Origin: Bog-159 sp963738345
GTDB lineage: Bacteria; Acidobacteriota; Terriglobia; Bryobacterales; Bryobacteraceae
DNA: 64,000 nucleotides
Assembly (NCBI GenBank): GCA_963738345.1
Contig: CAVTWI010000002.1
Location: forward strand, 6,572,001 to 6,636,000
Reading direction: 5' to 3'
Positions within the stretch are counted from its first letter, which is position 1; each line of letters begins with the position of its first letter. The translations under genes and the position numbers were made by a program. Positions 19,208-28,122 of the stretch are shown here, piece by piece. Under the pieces are notes generated by a model. That model was not told where the DNA came from. It saw only the letters and a program-made list of their open reading frames with translations, and ran no database searches.

Positions 19208-19366
19208 CCAGCTCACTCAGATCTTCAGCGACTGGCACACGCCACAGAGCTAGCCGGGGGTCGGACGGGGTCGCCTTGCAATACCGCAATTTCGAGCATG
19301 GCACCAAGGATATCCGGACGTTCAATCTCTATGCATACAAATTTGAGCTAAACTCGCTGAAAGTCT
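19208..19366 (+). pseudogene. Decayed copy of the C-terminal module of the GH18-like protein
   Basis: About 160 bp align base by base to 16,350-16,510. The sequence reads QIFSDWHTPQS, stop, then, after a 2-base deletion, VALQYRNFEHGTKDIRTF and NLYAYKFELN. The intact copy reads SFSDWYTPQNY and VAMAYRNFENGTKDNRTF. A TAG and a frame change show it is not coding. The DUF72 gene on the other strand overlaps its end by ~19 bp. Confidence 0.8.
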
Positions 19367-20097
19367 ACACCGGACCTTTCAAGCGACTGCTTAAACCGGT
19401 TGGCATCTTCCTTCATGGTGATGTTATTGAAAAGGATGTAAGCCTGCTGCCCGGTCGGGGCAAGAGACAGCAGCCTCTTGAGTTGGGTGAGGTCTTCGTC
19501 CGTGTATCGGTACGAATATGAGCCCTTGCCGTGCAGTCGCCAGTAAGGGGCGCTGGCAGGGTCAGGCGCGCGCGCTGAGACCAAAGGGTCAACGCAATGA
19601 ATCAGGCGGTGCTGGGCGCAAAGATCGTGAACGACATCGTCGGGCCACGGCCCTCGCGGTTCCCACGCTAAACGGAATGGCTGCGGCCCGATCTTCTGAA
19701 AGAAGCGGGAAAGATTCTGGATGTTCCGGCGGTCCGCCCGGAACGACGCCGGGCACTGGAAGAGCACGATGCTGGCCCGAACCGCATTGGCCACCTCCAG
19801 CGTCTTCATCCAGGCCTGCCAGACTTCGTCCGTATCCTGAAATGACCCGAATAACCCGCTGCGTGCGGCATCGATCGGTTGCCTGAGCCGACGGTAAGTC
19901 GGACTGGATGGCGCGTGTGTGATCAGTTGCCAGGCTTTTATGCAAAACTCAAACTCCAGTGGGGCTATCGTGCGCCAGCGAGCCGCGACTTTCAAGGCCG
20001 GTGGATCATAAAACGTCGACTGGATTTCAATAACGGGAAACTGCGAGAAATATTGCGGCTGAGCCCCGGCCCAGCCGCAACAGCCGATTAAAGGCAT
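19348..20097 (-). CDS. DUF72 family protein
   Basis: 249 residues from the ATG at 20097 (a TTG four codons upstream is possible). It starts with the family signature GCCGWAGA, then FPVIEIQSTFYDPP and FEFCIKAWQLITH. Later come FRLAWEPRGPW and the C-terminal APYWRLHGKGSYSYRYTDEDL followed by YILFNNITMKEDA. These match the TIM-barrel DUF72 (YecE-like) proteins, whose biochemical role is not settled. It is a cytoplasmic protein transcribed away from the Ig-like gene on the same strand, 15 bp downstream of it. Confidence 0.9.
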   Translation of the reverse strand: MPLIGCCGWAGAQPQYFSQFPVIEIQSTFYDPPALKVAARWRTIAPLEFEFCIKAWQLITHAPSSPTYRRLRQPIDAARSGLFGSFQDTDEVWQAWMKTLEVANAVRASIVLFQCPASFRADRRNIQNLSRFFQKIGPQPFRLAWEPRGPWPDDVVHDLCAQHRLIHCVDPLVSARAPDPASAPYWRLHGKGSYSYRYTDEDLTQLKRLLSLAPTGQQAYILFNNITMKEDANRFKQSLERSGVDFQRV

Positions 20098-20112
20098 CGA
20101 TAGAGGCAAATT

Positions 20113-20829
20113 CTACTGAACAACTTGCTTGACTACGGTCGACTTGCTGGCGCCAAACTCGGCGTCGCCTCGGTATACCGCCGTAACCGGCGTCGTACCG
20201 ACTTTCAGCGTCGAAGTAATGAACGTGGCCGAACCGCCGCTCAAAGATCCCGTTCCCAATACCGTTTTGCCAGTCATGAACGAAACCACTTCTCCATTCG
20301 GAGGGGCGCCGAGATTCGAAGTGACGTCCGCGGTGAACGTCACGGCCTCCTTATCGGCGGACGGATTCGGCGAAGACGTTAGGGTAGTCGTGGTTGGCTC
20401 CGCCACCACAGTAGTGGTTATCTCCGCGGGCCCTGCTCCTGTTTGCGGATTCCAAACCTCGATTTGCACCGAATCGCCTAGCGTGAGTATATAGTTGAAT
20501 TCCCCCCAAGCTCCGGAGAAACCGCCTAGTATAATCTTCGAGTCCTCCCACTCTTGGACAATGAGAGTAACCGTGTCATTATAAGGCGAATATCCCGCCT
20601 GCCACCCCGGGCTCGCTGTCACATCTTCGAAACTTATATAGGGAGTGTCGCCGGTATAGGGTTTGTGAGTGCCAAAGCCGCTACCAGTGATTACGATAGT
20701 TTGAAATTGCTGGGTTGTAACTTTGCTGACATGGGTTATGACTGGTGTCTGCGAAAGCGCCACCGATGCCGTAGAAAGGCAACCAAACAACAATACTGGA
20801 AAAGATCGTCCACGAATAAGCTTCGTCAT
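20113..20829 (-). CDS. Exported Ig-like repeat protein
   Basis: 238 residues with a signal peptide (PVLLFGCLSTASVALSQ). The first half is an IPT/TIG-like or related beta-sandwich (ITGSGFGTHKPYTGDTPY). The C-terminal ~85 residues are a bacterial Ig-like domain of the Big_3_5 type: TTTLTSSPNPSADKEAVTF, then GEVVSFMTGKTVLGTGSL and TPVTAVYRGDAEFGAS. It probably sits at the cell surface as a binding or structural protein; no enzyme motif is present. Transcribed upstream of, and probably with, the DUF72 gene. Confidence 0.75.
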   Translation of the reverse strand: MTKLIRGRSFPVLLFGCLSTASVALSQTPVITHVSKVTTQQFQTIVITGSGFGTHKPYTGDTPYISFEDVTASPGWQAGYSPYNDTVTLIVQEWEDSKIILGGFSGAWGEFNYILTLGDSVQIEVWNPQTGAGPAEITTTVVAEPTTTTLTSSPNPSADKEAVTFTADVTSNLGAPPNGEVVSFMTGKTVLGTGSLSGGSATFITSTLKVGTTPVTAVYRGDAEFGASKSTVVKQVVQ

Positions 20830-20929
20830 CCTAAACCTCAGCGCTTATATTCTGTCCCGCCGAGGTTAAAGTGTCAATCATTATCGCCGTACTGCATGTA
20901 CCATTATGCACGGGCGCAGCAGATTTCGA

Positions 20930-21290
20930 CCGGTTGAGGCCGATGTCCGAGGCCGGCCAACTTCAATCCATACCTTCCTGGAGCAACTCCGATCGAGGTC
21001 CTCAGGCCCGGCGAGGCGGCCTCTTATGCCGTCACCGTAAGTGTGCCGATCGAACTGCCTGGACAGTGCTTTTGAACGAGCGTGTCGATTGGCCCGCCTG
21101 GTCCCGGGACGGCCGCACGTTGTTCTTCGAATGCGTCGATGGTCAGGACCACTGCGTCTGCCGGTGCACCCCCGCGATGCGCGCCCGCAGAAACTCGATC
21201 GACCCGGCAGGTAACCCGTTGTTGTTGCGCGATGCCGGCGATCTTCAGATCTTCGCGCTCGAGTGGCCATGTGCCGGGTCGCTACTTCCG
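20930..21290 (+). pseudogene. Remnant of a kinase-type PD40/TolB propeller C-terminus
   Basis: Pieces in shifting frames read PAWSRDGRTLFFE, then VHPRDARPQKLDRPG in the neighbouring frame, then NPLLLRDAGDLQIFALEWP. The last piece parallels the end of the intact kinase-propeller in this window (SPLLLRDTGTTDIYALDLD). No kinase domain is present. This is the main content of the otherwise gene-free 580 bp between 20,830 and 21,409. Confidence 0.6.
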
Positions 21291-21409
21291 GCCGGCGAGA
21301 AGCGGGCAAACTTTAACATGAGCATCGGGAGCCCTGCGCAGAGGGTCCGGTCCCTAATGCGAGACGATCCAACAGATGGTAAATTGGCAGCAGCACGGAG
21401 GGATTGGCG

Positions 21410-22873
21410 ATGATGGGCAATTCGAAAGCGTTAAGCGTGATCTTCTTCTTGGCGGCCACACTGCAGGCGGGAGAATTGAAACCGCCGCGAGTTTTTCCGG
21501 CAGGCAGTTTTCCGTTCGGTGTCGCGTCCGGCGATTTCAATGAAGACGGGCGGCTCGATTTGGCGGTTGCCAATTCGAACCTGCTCGGCCAGTACACCGG
21601 CAGCGTCGGCGTTTTTCTGGGAAGTGGCGATGGCACTCTGCAGCCCATGACTGCGTATACCGTGGGTAAAACGCCGCGATCCGTGGTCGTAGCCGACTTC
21701 AATCGTGATGGGCACGCCGATCTGGCCGTGGCCAATCAGGACGGCTTCGTCAGCATTCTGCTCGGAGACGGCCACGGACACTTCCAGCCGGCCATGAATT
21801 TCCCCGCTGGGCCGAGCCCGCTATCCATCGCGGTCGGCGACTTCAATAACGATCGCGTAGTGGACCTGGCCGTGGCTAATTTTGTCGACGAGCAGACCAC
21901 GGGCCCGGTAACCGTTCTATTGGGTAACGGCAATGGTTCATTCCAATCGCCGGTTTCGTATTCTGCCGGCCTTGTGCCGCAGGCTATAGCCGTGGGGGAC
22001 GTGGACAACGATGGAAATGCCGACCTTCTGGTAGCCTGCGACGGCTACGGAAACATTCCCGGTAAACTGGCCGTTTTACGCGGTAACGGCGATGGCACGT
22101 TCGGTACTGCCGCCCATTATTCGGCCGGCGTGAATCCGTTCAGCATCGCCGTGGGGGATTTCAACGGCGACGGTTATATCGACGTGGCGATCGCCGACGA
22201 AACCCAACTCTCGGTCGAAGTTCTATTGAACAACCGCGCGGGAGCCTTCCCGTCAGCGACCCCTTACGCCACCGGCCTGAATCCGTTTTCTGTAGCTGTC
22301 GGCGATATGAATGACGATGGTATTCCCGACCTGGCGATCGTGAACCAAGGTGACGGAACCGCCAGCGTGCTGCTGGGAACTGGTGACGGAACGTTCCGCC
22401 CCGGCACGGCCTACAGCGTGAGCCTGGGAGTGGCGCCCAACGCCTCCCCGCAAGCCATCACGCTGGGTGATTTCAACGGCGACGGCCATCTGGATGTTGT
22501 GGTGGCCAACGCTACGCTGCCTATGGGCAGGGTGGCAGTACTGACGAATACTGGCTCCGCGGCGCTGCTGGTCTCGCCCACGGTGCTGAGCTATAACTCG
22601 ACACCTGTCGGCTCTTCGAGTGCGCCCCAAACAGTCACCATATTCAATAACAGTCACACGCCGCTCTACATCGAGAGCGTCGGTGTGGCCGGCACCGATA
22701 GCTCCGATTTCCTGGAAAGCAAGACCTGCGGAAAGCTGACTCCCGGACAGTCTTGCGCGATCACCGTGATTTTCCGCCCGGCCGCCAAAGGCGCTCGCTC
22801 AGCCGTCTTGACTGTGGATGACCAAGCGCCCGACGCTCCTCAAATAGTCCTGTTGCGTGGCGCTGGAGAATAG
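21410..22873 (+). CDS. Secreted FG-GAP repeat protein with C-terminal ASH-type domain
   Basis: 487 residues with GGAGGG 7 nt before the first of two adjacent ATGs and a signal peptide (VIFFLAATLQAG). Seven FG-GAP repeats follow, e.g. DFNEDGRLDLAV and DFNGDGHLDVVV, predicting one seven-bladed Ca2+-binding propeller. The third repeat has lost the Gly (DFNNDRVVDLAV). Residues ~385-487 form an immunoglobulin-like ASH/choice-of-anchor D domain (SPTVLSYNSTPVGSSSAPQ, then GKLTPGQSCAITVIFRP). An extracytoplasmic adhesion or binding role is inferred. Confidence 0.92.
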   Translation: MMGNSKALSVIFFLAATLQAGELKPPRVFPAGSFPFGVASGDFNEDGRLDLAVANSNLLGQYTGSVGVFLGSGDGTLQPMTAYTVGKTPRSVVVADFNRDGHADLAVANQDGFVSILLGDGHGHFQPAMNFPAGPSPLSIAVGDFNNDRVVDLAVANFVDEQTTGPVTVLLGNGNGSFQSPVSYSAGLVPQAIAVGDVDNDGNADLLVACDGYGNIPGKLAVLRGNGDGTFGTAAHYSAGVNPFSIAVGDFNGDGYIDVAIADETQLSVEVLLNNRAGAFPSATPYATGLNPFSVAVGDMNDDGIPDLAIVNQGDGTASVLLGTGDGTFRPGTAYSVSLGVAPNASPQAITLGDFNGDGHLDVVVANATLPMGRVAVLTNTGSAALLVSPTVLSYNSTPVGSSSAPQTVTIFNNSHTPLYIESVGVAGTDSSDFLESKTCGKLTPGQSCAITVIFRPAAKGARSAVLTVDDQAPDAPQIVLLRGAGE

Positions 22874-23175
22874 CGTTACGGGGTGCGCAGTCCTATACCT
22901 CATACCGGTAGGCGCTTCAAGCGGCTGCGTAGTCGGTTCGTGCGTTACTGTGGTCAACCGTTGTTTAGGTTCGCCCGCGCGGGGCTTCCTCCGCCCTGCT
23001 AATTCTGAGCATTGTGAGTATTCTCAGAAAAGATCCGCCAAACAACGCCAACCCCTGCAAATGCCGGTTTTCTGTTAGGCTGGCGTCGGTTTTTCCATGC
23101 TGTAGAGAAGCGCAATGAAAAAAGGGTTCAATTTAGGCGTCTCGGAGGGGATAACGGTAAGTCTTTGAAACGTGT
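22874..23175. other. Intergenic stretch without a recognised gene
   Basis: About 300 bp between the FG-GAP gene and tRNA-Ala. I see no supported coding frame, repeat or convincing terminator hairpin here. Confidence 0.6.
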
Positions 23176-23251
23176 TGGTGGACCTGGTGAGATTCGAACT
23201 CACGACCTCTTCCATGCCATGGAAGCGCGCTCCCAACTGCGCCACAGGCCC
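23176..23251 (-). tRNA. tRNA-Ala (anticodon GGC)
   Basis: 76 nt including an encoded CCA. On the minus strand the acceptor stem GGGCCTG pairs with CAGGTCC, the T-loop is GTTCGAATC, and the anticodon loop ATGGCAT sits on a CTTCC/GGAAG stem. The anticodon GGC reads GCC codons for alanine. Confidence 0.95.
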
Positions 23252-23334
23252 GACTCCGCTTCACCTGAATATACCATGACGCATCGGCGATCCGCATTTG
23301 ACATGCCGCTCGCCCGCTTGCCTACAATGGTACG

Positions 23335-24264
23335 ATGCCTCGCAGGCGCTTGTACGCGCTCATCCTACTCATCGGACTGTCGCTGCTGGACTTGTCCGGC
23401 TGCTTCGTGCGCCGAAGGATCATCACGCGCAAGGGCACCACGGCCACGCCTGTACTGATCACAGCGGACAAACAGACCCTTATCGACCGTCTCGGCAAGA
23501 GCTTTCAAGCCGTACAAAGCTTCAGCGCTACCGTCGATATGACGCCCGCCTTGGGTAGTGCCGAAAAGAGCAAAATTACCGAGTATAAAGATGTTCGCGG
23601 CTACATCCTCTTCCGAAAACCCGCCGACATCCGCATCATCGGACTGTATCCCGTCGTACGCAATAAGGCCTTCGACATGGTTTCGAACGGCAAGGATTTT
23701 AAGCTTTACCTGCCGTCGAGCAATCGCTTTATTGTGGGATCCAATCTGCAGCCCGCCAATTCCAAGAATAAGATCGAAAACCTCCGTCCTCAGCATTTCC
23801 TCGAAGCCCTGCTAGTGGCGCCGATGCAACCGGACGAAAAGGCGGAGATTGTCAACTTGACGGACGAAGATAATGCGGCTTACATCCTGCATTTAGTCCG
23901 TGTGCAACCCGATGGAGAGATCCTCCCCACCCGCAGCATCTGGTTCAGCCGGATTAACCTGCGCATCGCCCGCCAACTTGTTTATGACTCGTCCGGAAAC
24001 ATTCTCACCGACGCCCGCTATAGCGATTGGCAAAACTACGATGGCGTGCCGTTTCCCAAAACCGTGGATATCGACCGCCCGCAGGATGAATATGCAGTGG
24101 TCTTGACCGTGGTGAAAATGGACATCAACAACGGCGTGTCCGACGACAAGTTCGTGCTGGAGCAGCCCGAAGGGTCCCAACTTCAGGTGCTGGGTCAACC
24201 CGCGCCGAAGCCTGCGCCCGCACCCCCGCCCCCCCCTGCCAAAGGAAAGAAGAAGAAAAGTTGA
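23335..24264 (+). CDS. Lipoprotein of DUF4292/LolA-like type
   Basis: 309 residues with a lipoprotein signal: a basic N-terminus (MPRRRLYALILLIG) and a lipobox LSGC near residues 20-23, so it is probably lipid-anchored. The body is an alpha/beta LolA-like fold (FSATVDMTPALGS, LFRKPADIRIIGLYPVV, FKLYLPSSNRF). It ends in a Pro-rich and Lys-rich tail (PAPAPPPPPAKGKKKKS). The permease gene starts within its stop codon (TTGA overlap), and the ATPase follows. Together they look like a lipoprotein- or outer-membrane-directed ABC system; the cargo is unknown. Confidence 0.75.
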   Translation: MPRRRLYALILLIGLSLLDLSGCFVRRRIITRKGTTATPVLITADKQTLIDRLGKSFQAVQSFSATVDMTPALGSAEKSKITEYKDVRGYILFRKPADIRIIGLYPVVRNKAFDMVSNGKDFKLYLPSSNRFIVGSNLQPANSKNKIENLRPQHFLEALLVAPMQPDEKAEIVNLTDEDNAAYILHLVRVQPDGEILPTRSIWFSRINLRIARQLVYDSSGNILTDARYSDWQNYDGVPFPKTVDIDRPQDEYAVVLTVVKMDINNGVSDDKFVLEQPEGSQLQVLGQPAPKPAPAPPPPPAKGKKKKS

Positions 24265-25364
24265 CCGTCAAACTGGTTCTGGAAAATCTGAAGCACAAGC
24301 CCATGCGCAGTTTGCTGAGCATGTTCCTGATCGCCGTGCCCGTGACCTTGATCCTCTGCCTGGTCGGCCTGAGCCAGGGCATGCTAGCCGATTCCGCCCG
24401 CCGCGCCCGCGGCATTGGCGCCGATGTTATCGTGCGCCCCCCCCAAAGTTCCGCACTCACCTTAAGCGGCGCTCCCATCCCTGAAAAGCTTGTCGATCGC
24501 ATCCGGCAAGAGCCGCATGTTTCGCTCGCCATAGGAGTAATGGTCCACCCGGTTTCGAGCGTTAGCTTCGTCAGTGGAATCGATCTCGACAGTTTCGACC
24601 GCATGAGCGGCGGATTCAAGTACCTGCAAGGCGGTCCTTTCCGCGGTCCCGACGACATCATCGTCGACGAGTATTATGCGCAGCAGCACAAGCTACACGC
24701 CGGGGATCAGGTGACCGACGTACTGAACCACCGCTGGCACGTTTCCGGCGTAGCCGAAGGCGGTAAACTGGCGCGCCTGTCGGTCCCCATCGCTACGTTG
24801 CAGGAGCTCACCGGGAACAAGGGCCATGTCACGCTGATCTACGCAAAGGCCGATAAGCCCGCCAATATTCCCGCTGTCGAAGCAGAGCTAAAAGCTCTAC
24901 TGCCCGATTACAACATCTACACCATGGAGGAATTCACTTCTCTGCTCACGGTCGAGAATGTGCAAGGCGGCGCGTTGAGCACCTTCATCCACGTGATGGT
25001 CGGTATCGGCGTGATCATTGGTTTCGCGGTGGTGCTGCTGTCGATGTACATGGCAGTGCTGCAGCGCACCCGCGAGATTGGCATTCTGAAGGCGCTGGGC
25101 GCCTCGCGCGGATACATTTTGAAGATCATTCTCGCCGAAGCGGTAATCATGGGGCTCGGCGGGACGGTGGTGGGCATCGGGCTGAGCTTCGCGGCCCGCG
25201 CGCTGATTCTGGCCTTATACCCGGCTTCGCTCACGCAGGCAATTACTCCCGAGTGGTGGCCCATCGCCGGGGCAATTAGCCTGGCGGGCGTGGTGCTGGG
25301 GGCGCTATACCCCGGCTTGAGTGCCGCGGCGCAGGACCCCATCGAGGCGCTGGCGTATGAGTGA
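24261..25364 (+). CDS. ABC transporter permease, FtsX/MacB-like
   Basis: 367 residues. TTG start overlapping the preceding stop (TTGA), so translational coupling is likely. Membrane helices are at ~15-35 and in the C-terminal third (FIHVMVGIGVIIGFAVVLLS, then ILAEAVIMGLGGTVVGIGLS, and GAISLAGVVLGALYPGLSAA). A large periplasmic MacB-type core domain lies between (~45-230). The cytoplasmic loop EIGILKALGASRGYILK is the FtsX-family coupling helix, and the end DPIEALAYE is also typical. Works with the ATPase encoded next, which overlaps its end by 8 bp. Confidence 0.92.
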   Translation: MTVKLVLENLKHKPMRSLLSMFLIAVPVTLILCLVGLSQGMLADSARRARGIGADVIVRPPQSSALTLSGAPIPEKLVDRIRQEPHVSLAIGVMVHPVSSVSFVSGIDLDSFDRMSGGFKYLQGGPFRGPDDIIVDEYYAQQHKLHAGDQVTDVLNHRWHVSGVAEGGKLARLSVPIATLQELTGNKGHVTLIYAKADKPANIPAVEAELKALLPDYNIYTMEEFTSLLTVENVQGGALSTFIHVMVGIGVIIGFAVVLLSMYMAVLQRTREIGILKALGASRGYILKIILAEAVIMGLGGTVVGIGLSFAARALILALYPASLTQAITPEWWPIAGAISLAGVVLGALYPGLSAAAQDPIEALAYE

Positions 25365-26031
25365 GCCGTTGATCGCCATCCGCGGCCTGCAAAAGATCTA
25401 TCGCGTGGGGAAGGTGGATGTCTCGGCATTGCGCGGCGTCGATCTGGACGTCCCCGCCGGTGAATTCCTGGCCATTGTCGGGCCATCCGGCTCCGGCAAG
25501 TCGACGCTCTTCCACATTATCGGCGGGTTGACGCCGGCGAGTGGCGGAACCGTCCGCATCGCTGGACAGGATATCTCTTCGCTGACCGACGCGGGCCGCA
25601 CTGAGCTTCGCAAGAACAAAGTCGGTTTCGTTTTTCAGAAGTTCAACCTGCTGCCGAACCTGACCGCTGCCGACAACATCGCCATCGCCCGGCACATCGC
25701 CGGACGCAGCCAGGCTGTGGACCCCGAGTTCGACGAATTGCTGAAACTGCTCGGAATTTCGCAACGGATGGACCATAAGCCGGCCGCGCTTTCCGGGGGC
25801 GAGCAGCAGCGTGTCGCCATCGCCCGCGCGGTGGTGAATCATCCGGCCATCCTGTTGGCCGACGAACCCACCGGAAACCTGGACAGCGAAAACTCCGCCG
25901 CGGTGCTCGACGTCATGCGGGATTTGAACCGCCGCCTGGGCCAGACTATCCTGATGATCACGCACAATCCGGAAGCTGCCGCTTTCGCCCATCGCACCGT
26001 GCGCATGCGCGACGGACGCCTTGTGGCATAA
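25357..26031 (+). CDS. ABC transporter ATPase, LolD/MacB-like
   Basis: 224 residues from the ATG at 25357, inside the end of the permease gene (ATGAGTGA overlap). Walker A GPSGSGKST, Q-loop FVFQKFNLLPNL, signature LSGGEQQRVAIARA, Walker B ILLADEPTGNLD and the switch His in MITHNPEAA are all present. It drives the permease encoded just upstream. The family (LolD, MacB, FtsE) serves lipoprotein release, macrolide/peptide export or cell-wall control. The preceding lipoprotein gene favours an envelope role, as inference. Confidence 0.95.
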   Translation: MSEPLIAIRGLQKIYRVGKVDVSALRGVDLDVPAGEFLAIVGPSGSGKSTLFHIIGGLTPASGGTVRIAGQDISSLTDAGRTELRKNKVGFVFQKFNLLPNLTAADNIAIARHIAGRSQAVDPEFDELLKLLGISQRMDHKPAALSGGEQQRVAIARAVVNHPAILLADEPTGNLDSENSAAVLDVMRDLNRRLGQTILMITHNPEAAAFAHRTVRMRDGRLVA

Positions 26032-26091
26032 GGACTTGGCGGCGCGCCGTTCAGCCGCTGATCTCCTGCCGCTATACTATGGATTCCAACC

Positions 26092-27117
26092 ATGCGCTAC
26101 CAGGATGCAGGGGTCAACATCGATGAGGCGGACCGCGCCGTTTCATCCATTCGCAAGCTCGCGCGCGATACGTTTACGCGGGGGGTGCTGACCGACATCG
26201 GCTCATTCGGCGCGTGTTATTCGCTGGCCGGATGGAAGAATCCCGTGCTGATCAGTTCGGCCGACGGAGTGGGTACCAAGATCAAAGTGGCGTTTGCCAC
26301 CGGACGCCACAATACCGTGGGCGAGGATCTGGTGAACCACTGCGTGAACGACATCGCCGTCCAGGGCGCCCTGCCGCTTTTCTTTCTGGATTACTTTGCT
26401 ACCGGGAAACTTGAGGCCGGCGTGGCCGCGCAGGTGGTGGAGGGGTTGGCACGCGGATGCCGGCAAAACGGGTGTGCGTTGATCGGCGGGGAAACGGCCG
26501 AGATGCCGGGCCTCTATGCTCCCGGCGAATACGACCTGGCGGGTTTCATTGTGGGCGCGTCCGAGCGGCGGGCGCTGCTAACCGGCCAGCGCATCCGGGC
26601 AGGGGATGTGCTGCTGGGTTTGCCTTCTAACGGCCTGCACACCAACGGTTATTCCCTGGCGCGTAAGCTGCTGTTTGAGGTGGCCGGGTATGCTCCATCG
26701 ACTGTTGTACCGGAGTTGGGCGAGACCGTGGCCGATGCGCTGCTAAAGGTGCATCGGAGCTACTTAAAGCCCATCCGCGCGCTGCTGGATGCCGGCGTTT
26801 TGCGCGGTGCGGCGCATATTACCGGAGGTGGTATTAGCGACAATACGCCGCGCATGCTGCCGGAGGGATTGGCGGCGGAGATCGACACTCAGGCCTGGAC
26901 CATCCCGCCGATATTCGAACTCATGCGGCGGTTGGGTAACCTGCCGGACGACGACTACCGGCGGACGTTCAATCTGGGGATCGGCATGATGCTGGCAGTT
27001 CCCGGGACGCGGGTGAAACGGGCGGCGGAGATACTGGAGAAAATCGAGGAGCCGTTCCTGGTGGCCGGACGGGTAGTGCCGCAAAAGCGCCGCGGGCCGC
27101 GGGTGGTGTACCGTTGA
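26092..27117 (+). CDS. purM: Phosphoribosylformylglycinamidine cyclo-ligase (AIR synthetase)
   Basis: 341 residues, the usual PurM size. It makes aminoimidazole ribonucleotide from FGAM with ATP in purine synthesis. Family motifs: YQDAGVNIDEADRAV at the N-terminus, SADGVGTKIKVAF, HCVNDIAVQGALPLFFLDY, GGETAEMPGLY, GLPSNGLHTNGYSLAR and ITGGGISDNTPRML. It overlaps purN by 4 bp, so the two consecutive pathway-related genes are translationally coupled. Confidence 0.97.
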   Translation: MRYQDAGVNIDEADRAVSSIRKLARDTFTRGVLTDIGSFGACYSLAGWKNPVLISSADGVGTKIKVAFATGRHNTVGEDLVNHCVNDIAVQGALPLFFLDYFATGKLEAGVAAQVVEGLARGCRQNGCALIGGETAEMPGLYAPGEYDLAGFIVGASERRALLTGQRIRAGDVLLGLPSNGLHTNGYSLARKLLFEVAGYAPSTVVPELGETVADALLKVHRSYLKPIRALLDAGVLRGAAHITGGGISDNTPRMLPEGLAAEIDTQAWTIPPIFELMRRLGNLPDDDYRRTFNLGIGMMLAVPGTRVKRAAEILEKIEEPFLVAGRVVPQKRRGPRVVYR

Positions 27118-27716
27118 AGCGGCTGGGAATTCTGCTATCGGGCCGCGGCTCGAACTTTGAAGCCATCGCGGACAATGTGGCTGGCGGCAAGATCGACGCC
27201 GAAATTGCTATCGTGATCTCGAACCGCCCGGAGGCGCGCGGGTTGGAAGCGGCGCGCAGTCGTGGACTACGGGCAGTTTGCCTTCCATCGAAGGGCTTGG
27301 ACCGGAGTGTTTATGACGCGACACTGGCCGCCGAACTGAAAAAACATGCCGTGGATTTGGTCTGTCTAGCCGGCTATATGCGCCTGTTGAGTGCCGGTTT
27401 CGTGCGCGAGTTTCCAGGGCGTGTGCTCAATATCCATCCGTCGCTGTTGCCGTCTTTCCCCGGTTTGGATGCGCAGCACCAAGCGCTGGAGCATGGCGTC
27501 AAGGTGACGGGCTGTACGGTTCACTTCGTCGATGAATACCTGGATGCCGGCCCTATATTGCTGCAGGCGGCGGTTCCTGTGCTTGATGACGATACGGTTG
27601 ATACGCTATCCGAACGCATATTGAAAGAAGAACACCGCATCTATAGCGCAGGCATTCGGATGGCGCTGAGCGGAAATCTACAGATTCATGGCCGGCGGGT
27701 TTCGGGCGGGCACTGA
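27114..27716 (+). CDS. purN: Phosphoribosylglycinamide formyltransferase
   Basis: 200 residues from a TTG start that overlaps the purM stop (TTGA). The enzyme transfers a formyl group from 10-formyl-tetrahydrofolate to GAR. Motifs: ILLSGRGSNFEAI (phosphate loop), IVISNRPEARGLE, VCLAGYMRLLSAGFV, NIHPSLLPSFPG (catalytic Asn/His) and VHFVDEYLDAGPIL (catalytic Asp). Its last 39 bp overlap the convergent small gene. Confidence 0.97.
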   Translation: MKRLGILLSGRGSNFEAIADNVAGGKIDAEIAIVISNRPEARGLEAARSRGLRAVCLPSKGLDRSVYDATLAAELKKHAVDLVCLAGYMRLLSAGFVREFPGRVLNIHPSLLPSFPGLDAQHQALEHGVKVTGCTVHFVDEYLDAGPILLQAAVPVLDDDTVDTLSERILKEEHRIYSAGIRMALSGNLQIHGRRVSGGH

Positions 27717-27998
27717 CGGCGGTGGAACCAAAACCGGCCCACGCTTCCGTTTCCCCAGAAACTCCGTAAACCGGATGGGCGGCAACTCCCGCCTGTCTAG
27801 TTGCTTCTGTACCACGCGTTGGTAACGCCGCAATGCTTCGTCGCGGCGCGAACGCGTCAACCGGCAATCCTGCAAGTCCAGAAGAAGGTGGACTTCCCAG
27901 GGCTGGAAGGAGGTGCGGCGTACCTCTCCCAACAAAAGTTCCTTCACCAACCGGTTGAAGCGATTGGCGATCAGTTCCATGTCCGGTGGATCGTCCAT
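27678..27998 (-). CDS. Conserved small protein of unknown function
   Basis: 106 residues from the ATG at 27998. Charged helical protein: LIANRFNRLVKELLLGEV, RTSFQPWEVHLLLDLQDC, then RRDEALRRYQRVVQKQL and PPIRFTEFLGKRKR. The mixture of conserved-looking aromatic and acidic positions and its codon use argue that it is a real gene; I recall similar small proteins in Acidobacteriota but know no function. Convergent overlap of 39 bp with purN. Confidence 0.55.
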   Translation of the reverse strand: MDDPPDMELIANRFNRLVKELLLGEVRRTSFQPWEVHLLLDLQDCRLTRSRRDEALRRYQRVVQKQLDRRELPPIRFTEFLGKRKRGPVLVPPPSVPARNPPAMNL

Positions 27999-28122
27999 AT
28001 GGTAGTTATCGGCACGCTGGGCATGAAACTTTAATAATGCCCCACTGACAATCATTTACATTAGGGAACGGACCCCCCTTCGAATTACGTACATCTATGT
28101 AGGTGAGTACGGAGGTGATGCA

